35,288 nucleotides of DNA from Synechococcus sp. SB0668_bin_13 (GTDB lineage Bacteria > Cyanobacteriota > Cyanobacteriia > PCC-6307 > Cyanobiaceae). Numbering within the stretch: position 1 is the first letter of the stretch; each line of letters opens with the position of its first letter. Below, piece by piece: positions 1 to 8,637 of this stretch. A program made the position numbers and the translations under genes. The stretch is from the NCBI GenBank assembly GCA_009836025.1, contig VXWH01000054.1, forward strand, positions 1-35,288, written 5' to 3'. The notes under the pieces were generated by a model, which saw nothing but the letters and a program-made list of their open reading frames with translations, did no database searches and was not told the origin of the DNA.

Positions 1-98
1 GTCCCCTTTCCCCTCTCTCCTCTCCCCATCAGGCTTCCCCCAGCCCCAAGCCAGGACGGGGGCAGTTTCCCGCTGCCCCCTTATCCAGAACTCGGGTT
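1..98 (-). repeat. Dispersed intergenic repeat, copy A (3' of cysteine desulfurase)
   Basis: Reverse complement reads aacccgagttctggataagggggcag...tcctggcttgggg...gggaagcctga; it aligns collinearly with 34230-34320 (+). Contains an 8-bp perfect stem gggggcag/ctgccccc at 58-80. Confidence 0.7.
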
Positions 99-120
99 AT
101 GTAATTCCCAGATAAAGGCA

Positions 121-1389
121 TCACCCAGGAATCTGCCGGGGCGATTCAGGCGTGCTCAAGGGGGTGAGGCGGCAACAGAGCTGGCGCACCACCTGGGGGA
201 GCGCCCGGAGGCGGTCTTCCACCGCGGCGGCATCTCCTTCGCAGAGCCAGGGGCCAAGGCACAGCCGCAACCCACTGCGGGCATGGTCCGGGTCGATTCC
301 CATGGCCAGCAACACCGCGCTGGGCTGGGCTGAGCCGGAGCGGCAGGCGGAACCACTGCTCACGGCATAGCCGTGGCCATCCAGGGCGCGCACCACATGA
401 CTGCCCTCCAGGGGTTCGCCCCCCGGCGTGCTCACCAGACAACTGACGTGACCTGGGAGGCGCTCCTCCGGATGGCCTGTGGGTTCGATCCCCGGCACGC
501 TCCAGAGTTGCTCCCGCAGTTGTCGTGTCCAGCTTTGCCAGAGGGGCTCCGACTGCTGCTCCAGCGTCCGCTTCGCCTCCTGGGCTGCCACGCCAAAGCC
601 CACCGCCAGCGGCACCGCCGGTGTGCCGGCCCGGAGCCCCGACTCCTGTCCCCCCCCAAGGCGCAGGGGCTTCAAGGTGAGACGCGGATTGCGGATCAAG
701 GCGCCAATCCCCTTGGGACCGCCAAACTTGTGGGCGGAGATGGTAAGCAGATCCACCCCCAACTGGCGGGGGTGCAGGGGTGCCTTGCCACAAAGCTGGA
801 CCCCGTCGCTGTGGAGGGGAATGCCGCCATGGCTGCTGCAGGTGGCGCCCATGGCGGCCAGCGGTTGCAGGCTGCCAACCTCGCTCTGGGCCGCAATGAC
901 CGACACCAGTTCCACCGGCCCGTCGTGGAGGCGCTCCAGCAAGCTCTGGCTGCTGAGACGGCCATGGCCGTCGGGCCGGAGCAACTCCAGCCGTGTGGCC
1001 GCCTGCTGACGGTTGTGCAGAAGGTTTCCCACCGCCGGATGCTCCACCGCCGAGCAGATGGCGGAGCCCCCCGCAGCGCCCAGCACCCCATGGATGGCCA
1101 GTTGATTGGCCTCGGTGCCCCCGCTGGTGAACACCACCCAGTCAGGCGGCACATCCAGCAGTTGGGCCACATGCTCTCGCGACCGTTCCAGGGCAAGGCA
1201 GGCCTGACGCCCCTCCTGATGGCGGCTGGAGGGATTGCCCCATAGAGCCTCCTGGGCCGCAGCCACCGCAGCACATACTCCCACACTGGGGGGCGTGGTG
1301 GCACAACCATCCAGATAGAGGCGCGGCTCAGTGGCCACGGCGGTCCCAGTCCGGCATGGGTTCACCAGGGGGGGGGATGGGAGGTCCAC
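121..1389 (-). CDS. Cysteine desulfurase (NifS/IscS-like, class V aminotransferase); start uncertain, may lie downstream of the ORF start
   Basis: Motifs YLDGCATTPP, NPSSRHQEGR, FTSGGTEANQLAI, SAHKFGGPKGIGAL (PLP Lys), SSGSACRSGSAQPS (active Cys). Confidence 0.92.
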   Translation of the reverse strand: MDLPSPPLVNPCRTGTAVATEPRLYLDGCATTPPSVGVCAAVAAAQEALWGNPSSRHQEGRQACLALERSREHVAQLLDVPPDWVVFTSGGTEANQLAIHGVLGAAGGSAICSAVEHPAVGNLLHNRQQAATRLELLRPDGHGRLSSQSLLERLHDGPVELVSVIAAQSEVGSLQPLAAMGATCSSHGGIPLHSDGVQLCGKAPLHPRQLGVDLLTISAHKFGGPKGIGALIRNPRLTLKPLRLGGGQESGLRAGTPAVPLAVGFGVAAQEAKRTLEQQSEPLWQSWTRQLREQLWSVPGIEPTGHPEERLPGHVSCLVSTPGGEPLEGSHVVRALDGHGYAVSSGSACRSGSAQPSAVLLAMGIDPDHARSGLRLCLGPWLCEGDAAAVEDRLRALPQVVRQLCCRLTPLSTPESPRQIPG

Positions 1390-2428
1390 CGCGGCGCCGG
1401 GTGCGCTGGGGCAGGGAGTTGGCTGCCAACTTCAGCATCTCGTCCAGGGAGGTGTTGGCCAGAAACGACATGGCCTGGGCATAGGCTGCCGCTTCAGTAT
1501 CCGTCGCAGCGTCGTCTTCCGTAGCCTGCTCGCCGAGGGGGCTGACCGGGGGGACGACCGGGGACTCCGTTGCTGCGGCAGCCGCCAATGAGTCCAACGC
1601 CAGATGGCCAATAAAGGTGCGCTGCGCAGGGCCGGTCATGAAGACATGGTGATCATCGTCGCGCCAGTCAATGGTCAGGGGGCCGCCGGGGAGGATCACC
1701 TGGGCCTTGCGCTGGCTGAGCCCCAACAGGTGGGCAGCCACCAGTGCGGCACAGGCGCCGGTTCCACAGGCCATGGTGGCGCCCACCCCCCGCTCCCACG
1801 TCCTCAGACGCAACTGCTGATCACTGAGCACCTGAAGGACATGCACGTTGGTGCGGTTGGGAAACGCGGGATGGGTTTCCAGGGCAGGCCCCAGTTGCTC
1901 CAGGTCCACCTGGTCCACGTCCGCCACGGGGATCACCACATGGGGATTGCCCATGCTCACGGCGGTCACCTCCAACACCTGACCAACCACCAGGAGCCGT
2001 TCAGCCACCACCTGCCGGGCTCCAGTCCCCAGGGTTGTGGGAATCGCCGGCGGCTCCAGACGGGGTTCCCCCATGTCCACTGTCACCCGCCCATGGTCCT
2101 GCAGGGTGGTGCGCATGAGGCCCGCCATGGTTTCAATGGCGAGGGCGGCTGGACAGATTCCCTGCTGCTGATCCGCCACAAAGCGGGCCAGGCAGCGGAT
2201 GCCGTTGCCGCACATCTCCGGCTCGCTGCCGTCCCCATTGAAAATGCGCATGCGCAGATCGCCCCCCTGCTGCGGCGGGAGCGCCAGGATCACCCCGTCA
2301 GCCCCAATGCCCAGGCGTCGATCACAGATCTGCTTCACCTGAGTCGCATCGGGGTCCACGGGCGGCCCGGAGCGTCCATCCATGATCACAAAGTCGTTGC
2401 CGAGACCTTGGTATTTGGCAAACTCCAC
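1328..2428 (-). CDS. dapF: Diaminopimelate epimerase with an ~80-aa C-terminal extension
   Basis: MEFAKYQGLGNDFVIMDGR; GSEPEMCGNGIRCLARF (first catalytic Cys); ERGVGATMACGTGACAA (second catalytic Cys). Confidence 0.95.
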   Translation of the reverse strand: MEFAKYQGLGNDFVIMDGRSGPPVDPDATQVKQICDRRLGIGADGVILALPPQQGGDLRMRIFNGDGSEPEMCGNGIRCLARFVADQQQGICPAALAIETMAGLMRTTLQDHGRVTVDMGEPRLEPPAIPTTLGTGARQVVAERLLVVGQVLEVTAVSMGNPHVVIPVADVDQVDLEQLGPALETHPAFPNRTNVHVLQVLSDQQLRLRTWERGVGATMACGTGACAALVAAHLLGLSQRKAQVILPGGPLTIDWRDDDHHVFMTGPAQRTFIGHLALDSLAAAAATESPVVPPVSPLGEQATEDDAATDTEAAAYAQAMSFLANTSLDEMLKLAANSLPQRTRRRGGPPIPPPGEPMPDWDRRGH

Positions 2429-2558
2429 GGGCGTTGCTGCTTTGCCGCCATCCTAATATGCCCTGCCGTCATCCAGGGGAAGCGGGAATCCACCCATCAG
2501 GCCACCATCGAGCAGCCCAAATCCCCTGGCGCGGGAAGCATGTGAGAGGCAGGTCTCC

Positions 2559-3440
2559 CTAATCCCCACAGTCCTCGGGGGTATTGGCAGACGAGTCCAC
2601 GGTAATGCTCCAGTTGAAGTGGGAGGTCACCGCACCGGAGCAGATGTAGGTGCCTTGCACAGCGGCAGCCTTGATGGGGTCGGACGGGGTTGAAATGGCG
2701 ATGTACTGCTGGTCGATTTCACCATTGCCACTGGGGTCAAATCCCCGCCAGCCTGCTCCCGGCAGGTACACCTCGGCCCAGGCGTGCAACTCGTAGGTGG
2801 GGGGCGGAGGCTCGGCCAAGTGATAGCCACTCACAAACCGGGCCGGCAGCCCAATGCAACGACAGGACTCAATGAACACCATGGCCAGGTCCCGGCAGGA
2901 GCCAATGCCTTCGCGAATTGTGCGGCCGGCCGGCCAGGCCGGGCCCGTGTGGCGGAGACTGTAACTGATGCGCTCTTTGATCACGGCCACCAGTTGTGAC
3001 AGGAAACCGAGGGGCTGGTGGTCACTCATCATCAGCGCTTCCTGGGCCAACTGCACCGCGGCATAGTCGTGCTGCCCATTGGCCAGCCAACCCAAGGTAT
3101 AACCCTCCAGGGAACGATCCCGATCACTGAGGGCATAGGGAAGCGGCTTGTCCGTGGGTGCGATGCACTCCGCAATGGGAGGGTAAGGGCATGTGAACAC
3201 CTGGGACGTGGCTTCGATGGTGAGGCGATCCGTGCATCCACTGAACCAGGCGCGAATCACCTCGTCGTTGCTGGCCGAGAGCAGGGTGAACTGTTTGCTG
3301 GGATGGGGGCTGATCCTGAGCGTGAAGGATTGCAGCCGCTGGTGACCATCGCTACGCGGCCTGAGACAAAAGCGATGAGAGCCCAGCTCAACCGGTCGGC
3401 TATAGGTATAATGAAAGCTGTGGATGATGGTGGCTTTCAT
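2559..3440 (-). CDS. Transglutaminase-like family protein
   Basis: IREGIGSCRDLAMVFIESCRCIGLPARFVSGYHL...ELHAWAEVYLPGAGWRGFDPS: Cys-His-Asp transglutaminase-like core. 4-bp overlap with upstream gene. Confidence 0.9.
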   Translation of the reverse strand: MKATIIHSFHYTYSRPVELGSHRFCLRPRSDGHQRLQSFTLRISPHPSKQFTLLSASNDEVIRAWFSGCTDRLTIEATSQVFTCPYPPIAECIAPTDKPLPYALSDRDRSLEGYTLGWLANGQHDYAAVQLAQEALMMSDHQPLGFLSQLVAVIKERISYSLRHTGPAWPAGRTIREGIGSCRDLAMVFIESCRCIGLPARFVSGYHLAEPPPPTYELHAWAEVYLPGAGWRGFDPSGNGEIDQQYIAISTPSDPIKAAAVQGTYICSGAVTSHFNWSITVDSSANTPEDCGD

Positions 3441-4414
3441 GATGTCCTCTGGATGGAAGAGCGTGGCGAGAGAAAAGACTGGGGAGTCTGGAAATAGACC
3501 CGTTCCAACTGGTTATGGAGGCCGTTCAGGTCCTGCTGTAAACGATCAATGCTTTCATGCAATCCATACTCGATGATCTCTGCAATATCTGTATAGGTCC
3601 AGCGTGCCTGCATCATACCGACATGGCGCCCCAGGGGCTTTTCACTGGCGCCCTGTGGCGGATCAATCTTGCTCAGGGATTGGTGGATGCCATCCAGACA
3701 GAACCGCACGGAACGGGGAAAATTCGGATCCAGGAGGAGAAACTGAGCCACGCCTTTCGGGGTGATGGAAAGCTGGCGGGACTGGCGGAACATCTGGTAA
3801 CCACCCGCTGTTTTCAGTACAGCAATCCATTGCAGTTGGTCAACCACGCCACCAACTGTTTCCCCATGGGGCAGCAGGAGGAAATATTTGACGTCAAGAA
3901 TACGCGCTGTTTTGTCGGCCCGCTCCACCAGTCGTCCCAACTGGCAGAATTGCCATCCCAGGCCACGGCTGAAGCAGACATCGGCAATTCCATAAAACAA
4001 CTGGCAGTCCTGACGAACCCTGAGCAGCCACTCCTGGCTGGGCAGCCCTGTCATGGGTCGTTCATTCTTGAGTCGCCAATACATGGTGTTAAGATGTTCC
4101 CACATTTCGTTACTGAGCACCTCGCGAATTTGTCGGGCGTTTTCCCGCGCCAAATTGAGGCAACTTCGAATGGAGCTGGGGTTATTCTTGCTTTGTACCA
4201 GGAAATCAACGATTTCTTCGGCGCTAAAGCTGCCCTTTACCAATTGAAACAACTCTCTATCGCCACAAGCATCGATGAGGGGGGTCCATGGTTCAACGGC
4301 CATACCAGAATCCAGATCCATGGCGCTGCTCACTTCCAGAAAGCGCGATAGATTCTCAATCCGCTCAATGTTGCGGAACATCCAATACAGAGACTCAGCA
4401 ACACGACCTAGCAT
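3437..4414 (-). CDS. Alpha-E domain-containing protein (DUF403)
   Basis: MLGRVAESLYWMFRNIERIENLSRFLEVSSAMDLD plus neighbourhood with the ATP-grasp and transglutaminase genes. Confidence 0.9.
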   Translation of the reverse strand: MLGRVAESLYWMFRNIERIENLSRFLEVSSAMDLDSGMAVEPWTPLIDACGDRELFQLVKGSFSAEEIVDFLVQSKNNPSSIRSCLNLARENARQIREVLSNEMWEHLNTMYWRLKNERPMTGLPSQEWLLRVRQDCQLFYGIADVCFSRGLGWQFCQLGRLVERADKTARILDVKYFLLLPHGETVGGVVDQLQWIAVLKTAGGYQMFRQSRQLSITPKGVAQFLLLDPNFPRSVRFCLDGIHQSLSKIDPPQGASEKPLGRHVGMMQARWTYTDIAEIIEYGLHESIDRLQQDLNGLHNQLERVYFQTPQSFLSPRSSIQRTS

Positions 4415-5871
4415 GGGACTGCCACCGAGGAGACATCATCTTGGATAACCCAGGTATCCTTGCAACCACCACCCTGGGATGAGTTGACCACAAGGGAATT
4501 GCGCCTCAGGGCAACACGGGTTAAACCGCCAGGACTGATCCACTGTTGGCGACCCCGTAGACAGTAGGGGCGAAGATCCACGTGACAGGGGTAGATTTCC
4601 CCATGACTGATGGAAGGAACCGTTGATAGATAAAGGGTTGGCTGGGCAATAAAGTTGCGGGGATTTGTTCGAATGCGGTGGGAGAATTCCTCCTGCTCCT
4701 TCGTGGTGGCATGGGGACCAATCAGCATCCCATAACCACCTGCTTCCGAGACAGACTTGATCACCAGCTTGTCTAAATTGGCCAGGACATAGTCTAAATC
4801 TTCAGCGCGAGAGCAACGGTAGGTAGTCACATTCTTCAGTTTGGGCTTTTCTTTAAGATAGAAGTCAATGATTTCAGGAATATATGTATAAATCAGTTTG
4901 TCATCCGCTACGCCGGTTCCTGGGGCATTGGCAATGGACACATGTCCTTGACGGTACACATCCATCAGACCTCTGACCCCCAGAAGGGAATCTGGTCGGA
5001 AGCAGGCTGGATCCAGGAATTCATCATCAATACGACGGTAAATAACATCAACAATCTGACTCCCATTGGTGCTGTTGAGCCAAACACGGCCGTCTTCGCA
5101 GAAAAGGTCACGACCCTCCACCAGCTCAACACCCATTTGCTGTGCCAAGTAGCTGTGCTCAAAATATGCACTATTGAACGAACCTGGCGTCAATACCACC
5201 ACCTTGGGAGTTTCAGTCCAGGGGGCAAGATCCTGTAGTGTTTGAAGCAAATAAGAAGGGTAATCGTCAATGGCTTGGACAGTGCGGCTATGGAACAAAC
5301 TGGGGAACATGCGCTTCATCACCCGCCGATTCTCCAGGTAATAGGCCACGCCAGAGGGGCAGCGCAGATTGTCTTCCAACACTTTCCAGGCGCCTTCTTC
5401 GTCACGAATCAGGTCCAGCCCCGCCACGTGACACCAGCGCTCCAGAGGTGGGGTTATCCCCACCATGGCAGGACGCCAACCCTGGGATGTCTCAATATAG
5501 TCCCGCGGAATGACACCGTCGTTAATAATGTGCTGATCTCCGTAGATGTCACCCAGGAAGAGATCAATGGCTTGCAGGCGCTGAATCAGTCCGGCCTCCA
5601 GCCAGGCCCAGTCCCTTGCTGTAATCAGCCTTGGCAAGGGATCAAAGGGGAGGATACGCTCGCCACTGTCCGTGTCCCCGCTGTACAGTTGAAAGGTGGC
5701 GCCGACTTGCTGAAGCAATGTCTCAGCGGCACGGTGGCTGCGACTGATTTCCTCCAGGCCGAGATGTCCCAGGGAGGAGATGAGGGGTTCAAAGCAGGAT
5801 CTGGGTTGGTTGGGTGCGGCAAAGTACTCATCAAAACCACCTTGGGGCGTGTAGTTAGAGAACATCAGCAT
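4408..5871 (-). CDS. Circularly permuted ATP-grasp type 2 family protein (DUF404/DUF407)
   Basis: GYDEYF-like start (QGGFDEYFA), RPAMVGI, VLEDNLRCPSGVAYYLENR, VIKSVSEAGGYGMLIGP; overlaps the alpha-E gene. Confidence 0.92.
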   Translation of the reverse strand: MLMFSNYTPQGGFDEYFAAPNQPRSCFEPLISSLGHLGLEEISRSHRAAETLLQQVGATFQLYSGDTDSGERILPFDPLPRLITARDWAWLEAGLIQRLQAIDLFLGDIYGDQHIINDGVIPRDYIETSQGWRPAMVGITPPLERWCHVAGLDLIRDEEGAWKVLEDNLRCPSGVAYYLENRRVMKRMFPSLFHSRTVQAIDDYPSYLLQTLQDLAPWTETPKVVVLTPGSFNSAYFEHSYLAQQMGVELVEGRDLFCEDGRVWLNSTNGSQIVDVIYRRIDDEFLDPACFRPDSLLGVRGLMDVYRQGHVSIANAPGTGVADDKLIYTYIPEIIDFYLKEKPKLKNVTTYRCSRAEDLDYVLANLDKLVIKSVSEAGGYGMLIGPHATTKEQEEFSHRIRTNPRNFIAQPTLYLSTVPSISHGEIYPCHVDLRPYCLRGRQQWISPGGLTRVALRRNSLVVNSSQGGGCKDTWVIQDDVSSVAVPC

Positions 5872-6039
5872 AGGCCTGCTTCCCGCTCATCCTAGCAGGT
5901 CAGCCATCAGGACTGGTCCACAGTCGGTACCGGAGCAAAAGAGATCAGAGAAGACAACGTCCTGGCTAAATCCGCTACATTGTCCTTCCGACGCTGGCTG
6001 AACGGTGGGTGTAAGCTGAATGGAAACGATTCAAGCAAA

Positions 6040-6270
6040 ATGACCACAGAAGCCGGTACCCAGGGGTGTCTTGCTCTCATTGCGTGCAAGCACCATCTGG
6101 AAGAGGCCATGGCTGCCCTGCAAGGTTTTGACGGCGGCGGCGATCTGCAGGACAAACTCCTCACTCTCCATGCCCGGGTGGAGCATATGCATGACCAGTT
6201 ACGCCGTCAGGCCGCCAGGCGCCGAACCACCGCCCAGGATGAGCCCCGTCTGATGTCCACATCGGGCTGA
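6040..6270 (+). CDS. Small hypothetical protein (76 aa from the internal ATG)
   Basis: ORF MTTEAGTQGCLALIACKHHLEEAMAALQGF...; no recognised family; stop codon lies in a 21-bp tandem repeat. Confidence 0.4.
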   Translation: MTTEAGTQGCLALIACKHHLEEAMAALQGFDGGGDLQDKLLTLHARVEHMHDQLRRQAARRRTTAQDEPRLMSTSG

Positions 6271-6302
6271 ATCCGCATGGGATCGGGCTGAATCGGCATG
6301 GG
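6261..6302. repeat. Two-copy 21-bp direct tandem repeat
   Basis: atcgggctgaatccgcatggg / atcgggctgaatcggcatggg (20/21 identical). Confidence 0.9.
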
Positions 6303-6361
6303 GATCCAAGGGGCCCAGCCAAGGATTGGGGGAACGCTGAGTGTCCATGCCCCCATGACCC

Positions 6362-6628
6362 ATGTCATGCCTGCCTTGCGGCAGTTCCCCCAATCCCCTT
6401 TACCTGACCCCGCGACAGCGGGATGTTCTGACCCACCTCCAGAACGGCCTCAGCAACCGGGCCATTGCCCAGGCGCTTGCCATTGATGTGCGCACCGTGG
6501 AAAGCCACGTGGCCCACCTGTTGACCAAAACCGGCAGTCGCAACCGCACCCAACTGGCCGTCTGGGCACTCACCACAGGCGCTGGCGACACGCCCCGGTC
6601 CGGTCCCCTTGCAGGGCCAGGGTCCTGA
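6362..6628 (+). CDS. Small LuxR-type HTH transcriptional regulator (PedR-like architecture)
   Basis: LTPRQRDVLTHLQNGLSNRAIAQALAIDVRTVESHVAHLLTKTGSRNRTQLAVWA: full GerE/LuxR HTH with no receiver domain. Confidence 0.85.
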   Translation: MSCLPCGSSPNPLYLTPRQRDVLTHLQNGLSNRAIAQALAIDVRTVESHVAHLLTKTGSRNRTQLAVWALTTGAGDTPRSGPLAGPGS

Positions 6629-6651
6629 ACGGTGTGCTGCCTGGGGACCCT

Positions 6652-7263
6652 TCAGATTTCATGGAGGCCCATCCGTAGATTCAGGAGACGTTTGATGTCC
6701 GCAGCAACGCTGCGCACGGCCCGTCCACGGCTGCCGAATTTCAGTCTCTGACTGGTGGGGAGTTCCCCATAGGTACACCCTGCCGCCCGGATCCAGAAGA
6801 TGTCCCCATAGCCCTTGGCCGTGCCCCGGGGCTGTTCCAGGATTTCACCGCGACACTCTCCTTGGGTTTCCAGGAGGATCTCCCCCAGGGGATTGGCCAG
6901 CGCCAAGGCGCTGACCAAGGAGGCAGCGCGGTAGAGGCTACCCTTCAGTTCCGCCAGAAGCCGTGCTTGACGGCTTGCTGCATCCGGGCCGTAGCGGGCT
7001 GAATAGACACCGGGAGCGCCATTGAGGGCATCCACAACCAGTCCCGAGTCGTCCGCCAGGCTCCATGCCCCGGTGAACCGAGCCACGGTTGCAGCCTTCA
7101 GGCGCGCATTTTCAGCAAAGCTGGAGCCCGTTTCCTCCACCACCAACTCCCCAGGCTGGACCCCCAGCCGAATGTCCATGGGGCCGAGCATGGCGGCGAT
7201 TTCCTCCACCTTGCCGGCATTGCTGCTGGCGATGACCAACAGGGGTGGAGAGGATGGCGACAC
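6652..7263 (-). CDS. rdgB: RdgB/HAM1 family non-canonical purine NTP pyrophosphatase; GTG start inferred (track ORF extends to 7461)
   Basis: LVIASSNAGKVEEIAAML, ETGSSFAENARLKA, LADDSGLVVDALNGAPGVYSARY; the extension upstream would overlap the divergent sbtA. Confidence 0.9.
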   Translation of the reverse strand: MSPSSPPLLVIASSNAGKVEEIAAMLGPMDIRLGVQPGELVVEETGSSFAENARLKAATVARFTGAWSLADDSGLVVDALNGAPGVYSARYGPDAASRQARLLAELKGSLYRAASLVSALALANPLGEILLETQGECRGEILEQPRGTAKGYGDIFWIRAAGCTYGELPTSQRLKFGSRGRAVRSVAADIKRLLNLRMGLHEI

Positions 7264-7337
7264 CTGGAGCCCGTAACACACTCCCCATTGTTGGTGATGA
7301 TCGGCGTGCAAGCCATTAGGATCGCTGAAGATTAGGC

Positions 7338-8348
7338 TTGAGTCCCGGGTTGGTTGACACCGCGCTGGCGTTACAGAACATCCTGACCCCGCCTGTTCTC
7401 TTTTTTTTTCTGGGGATGCTGGCCGTGCTGCTGGGCTCCGATCTGGAGATCCCCGCGCCACTGCCGAAGCTTTTCTCCCTGTACCTTCTGTTGGCCATCG
7501 GGTTCACCGGGGGTGTGCAGTTGGAGCGCAGCGGCCTGTCCCCCACGGTGCTCCTGAGCGTGGGGGCCGCGGTGCTCATGGCCTCGGTGATCCCCCTGTA
7601 CAGCTTCCTTATCCTGCGCACCCGCCTGGACGTCTACAACTCCGCGGCCATTGCCGCAGCCTATGGCTCCACCAGCGCAGTGACCTACATCACGGCGGAA
7701 TCCTTTCTGCGGGTGCTGGGTCTGCCCTACGACGGGTTCATGGTGGCGGCCCTGGCCCTGATGGAGTCACCGGCCATCATCGTTGGCCTTCTTCTGGTGC
7801 GCCTCCTGGGTCGCTCATCCCGGAAGCCGGGTCAGGAGAGGGTGGGTCTGGGGGCTGTGCTCCATGAGGCATTTCTCAACAGTTCCGTATTCCTCCTGAT
7901 CGGCAGCCTGCTGGTGGGGTTTCTGGTGGCCCAGCAGGGCTCCACAGGCGTGCAGAAGCTGGAGCCCTTCACCGACAAGCTTTTCTATGGCGTGCTCACC
8001 TTTTTCCTCCTGGACATGGGACTGGTGGCGGCCCGTCGTCTCAATGAACTGCGTCGCGCCGGACCCTTTCTCATCGGGTTTGCCGTGTTGATGCCCTTGA
8101 TCAACGCCGCCCTGGCCATTGGCCTGGCGTCCGTGCTGGGGATGAGCCAGGGCACGGCGCTGCTGTTTGCCGTGCTCTGCGCCGGCTCCTCCTACATCGC
8201 CGTACCGGCCGCCATGCGGATGACCGTTCCGGAAGCCAATCCCAGCCTGTACATCTCCACAGGTCTGGGGCTCACGTTTCCTTTCAACATCATTGTTGGC
8301 ATCCCCTTGTACCTGGAAGTCATCAAGACCGTGATCCCTGCCGGCTAA
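7338..8348 (+). CDS. sbtA: Sodium-dependent bicarbonate transporter SbtA family
   Basis: 336-aa multi-TM protein; ...AAIAAAYGSTSAVTYITAESFLRVLGLPYDGFMVAALALMESPAIIVG... typical of SbtA (DUF897); followed by an sbtB-like gene. Confidence 0.93.
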   Translation: MSPGLVDTALALQNILTPPVLFFFLGMLAVLLGSDLEIPAPLPKLFSLYLLLAIGFTGGVQLERSGLSPTVLLSVGAAVLMASVIPLYSFLILRTRLDVYNSAAIAAAYGSTSAVTYITAESFLRVLGLPYDGFMVAALALMESPAIIVGLLLVRLLGRSSRKPGQERVGLGAVLHEAFLNSSVFLLIGSLLVGFLVAQQGSTGVQKLEPFTDKLFYGVLTFFLLDMGLVAARRLNELRRAGPFLIGFAVLMPLINAALAIGLASVLGMSQGTALLFAVLCAGSSYIAVPAAMRMTVPEANPSLYISTGLGLTFPFNIIVGIPLYLEVIKTVIPAG

Positions 8349-8352
8349 AACC

Positions 8353-8637
8353 ATGAACCGTGTTGACGTGATTCTCAGCGAGCGTGAGCTTGAGCGGCTG
8401 ATCAACGTGATTGACAGCTCCGGCGCCCCTGGCTATTCCGTGGCGCGACACATCACGGGCCGAGGTGCCCATGGGCTTGTGGCCAGTGAGGCCCTTGAAG
8501 TCACGGGGTTGGGAGCCAACGTCCACGTGGTCATCTTCTGTGAGGAGCCCATTACCGAAGCCCTGCGCACCGCGCTGAGGCCACTGCTGGCCTACTACGG
8601 TGGCGTGGCCTTTCTCTCCACCTGTGAGCCCATTTGA
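8353..8637 (+). CDS. sbtB: SbtB-like PII-family regulatory protein
   Basis: 94-aa ORF 4 bp after sbtA; ISDSSGAPGYSV-like segment (VIDSSGAPGYSVARHITGRG) and small ferredoxin-like PII pattern. Confidence 0.85.
   Translation: MNRVDVILSERELERLINVIDSSGAPGYSVARHITGRGAHGLVASEALEVTGLGANVHVVIFCEEPITEALRTALRPLLAYYGGVAFLSTCEPI

Noticed and set aside
373-1245. 290-aa + strand ORF antisense to cysteine desulfurase
   Set aside because: High-GC shadow ORF; the opposite strand has complete family motifs and this translation has none.
2473-2529. ccagggga ... tcccctgg complementarity upstream of dapF
   Set aside because: 8-bp arms separated by ~40 nt with no terminator or operator features; too weak to call.
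1604-2545. 313-aa + strand ORF antisense to dapF
   Set aside because: His/Gly-rich shadow translation with no domain pattern; dapF is unambiguous.
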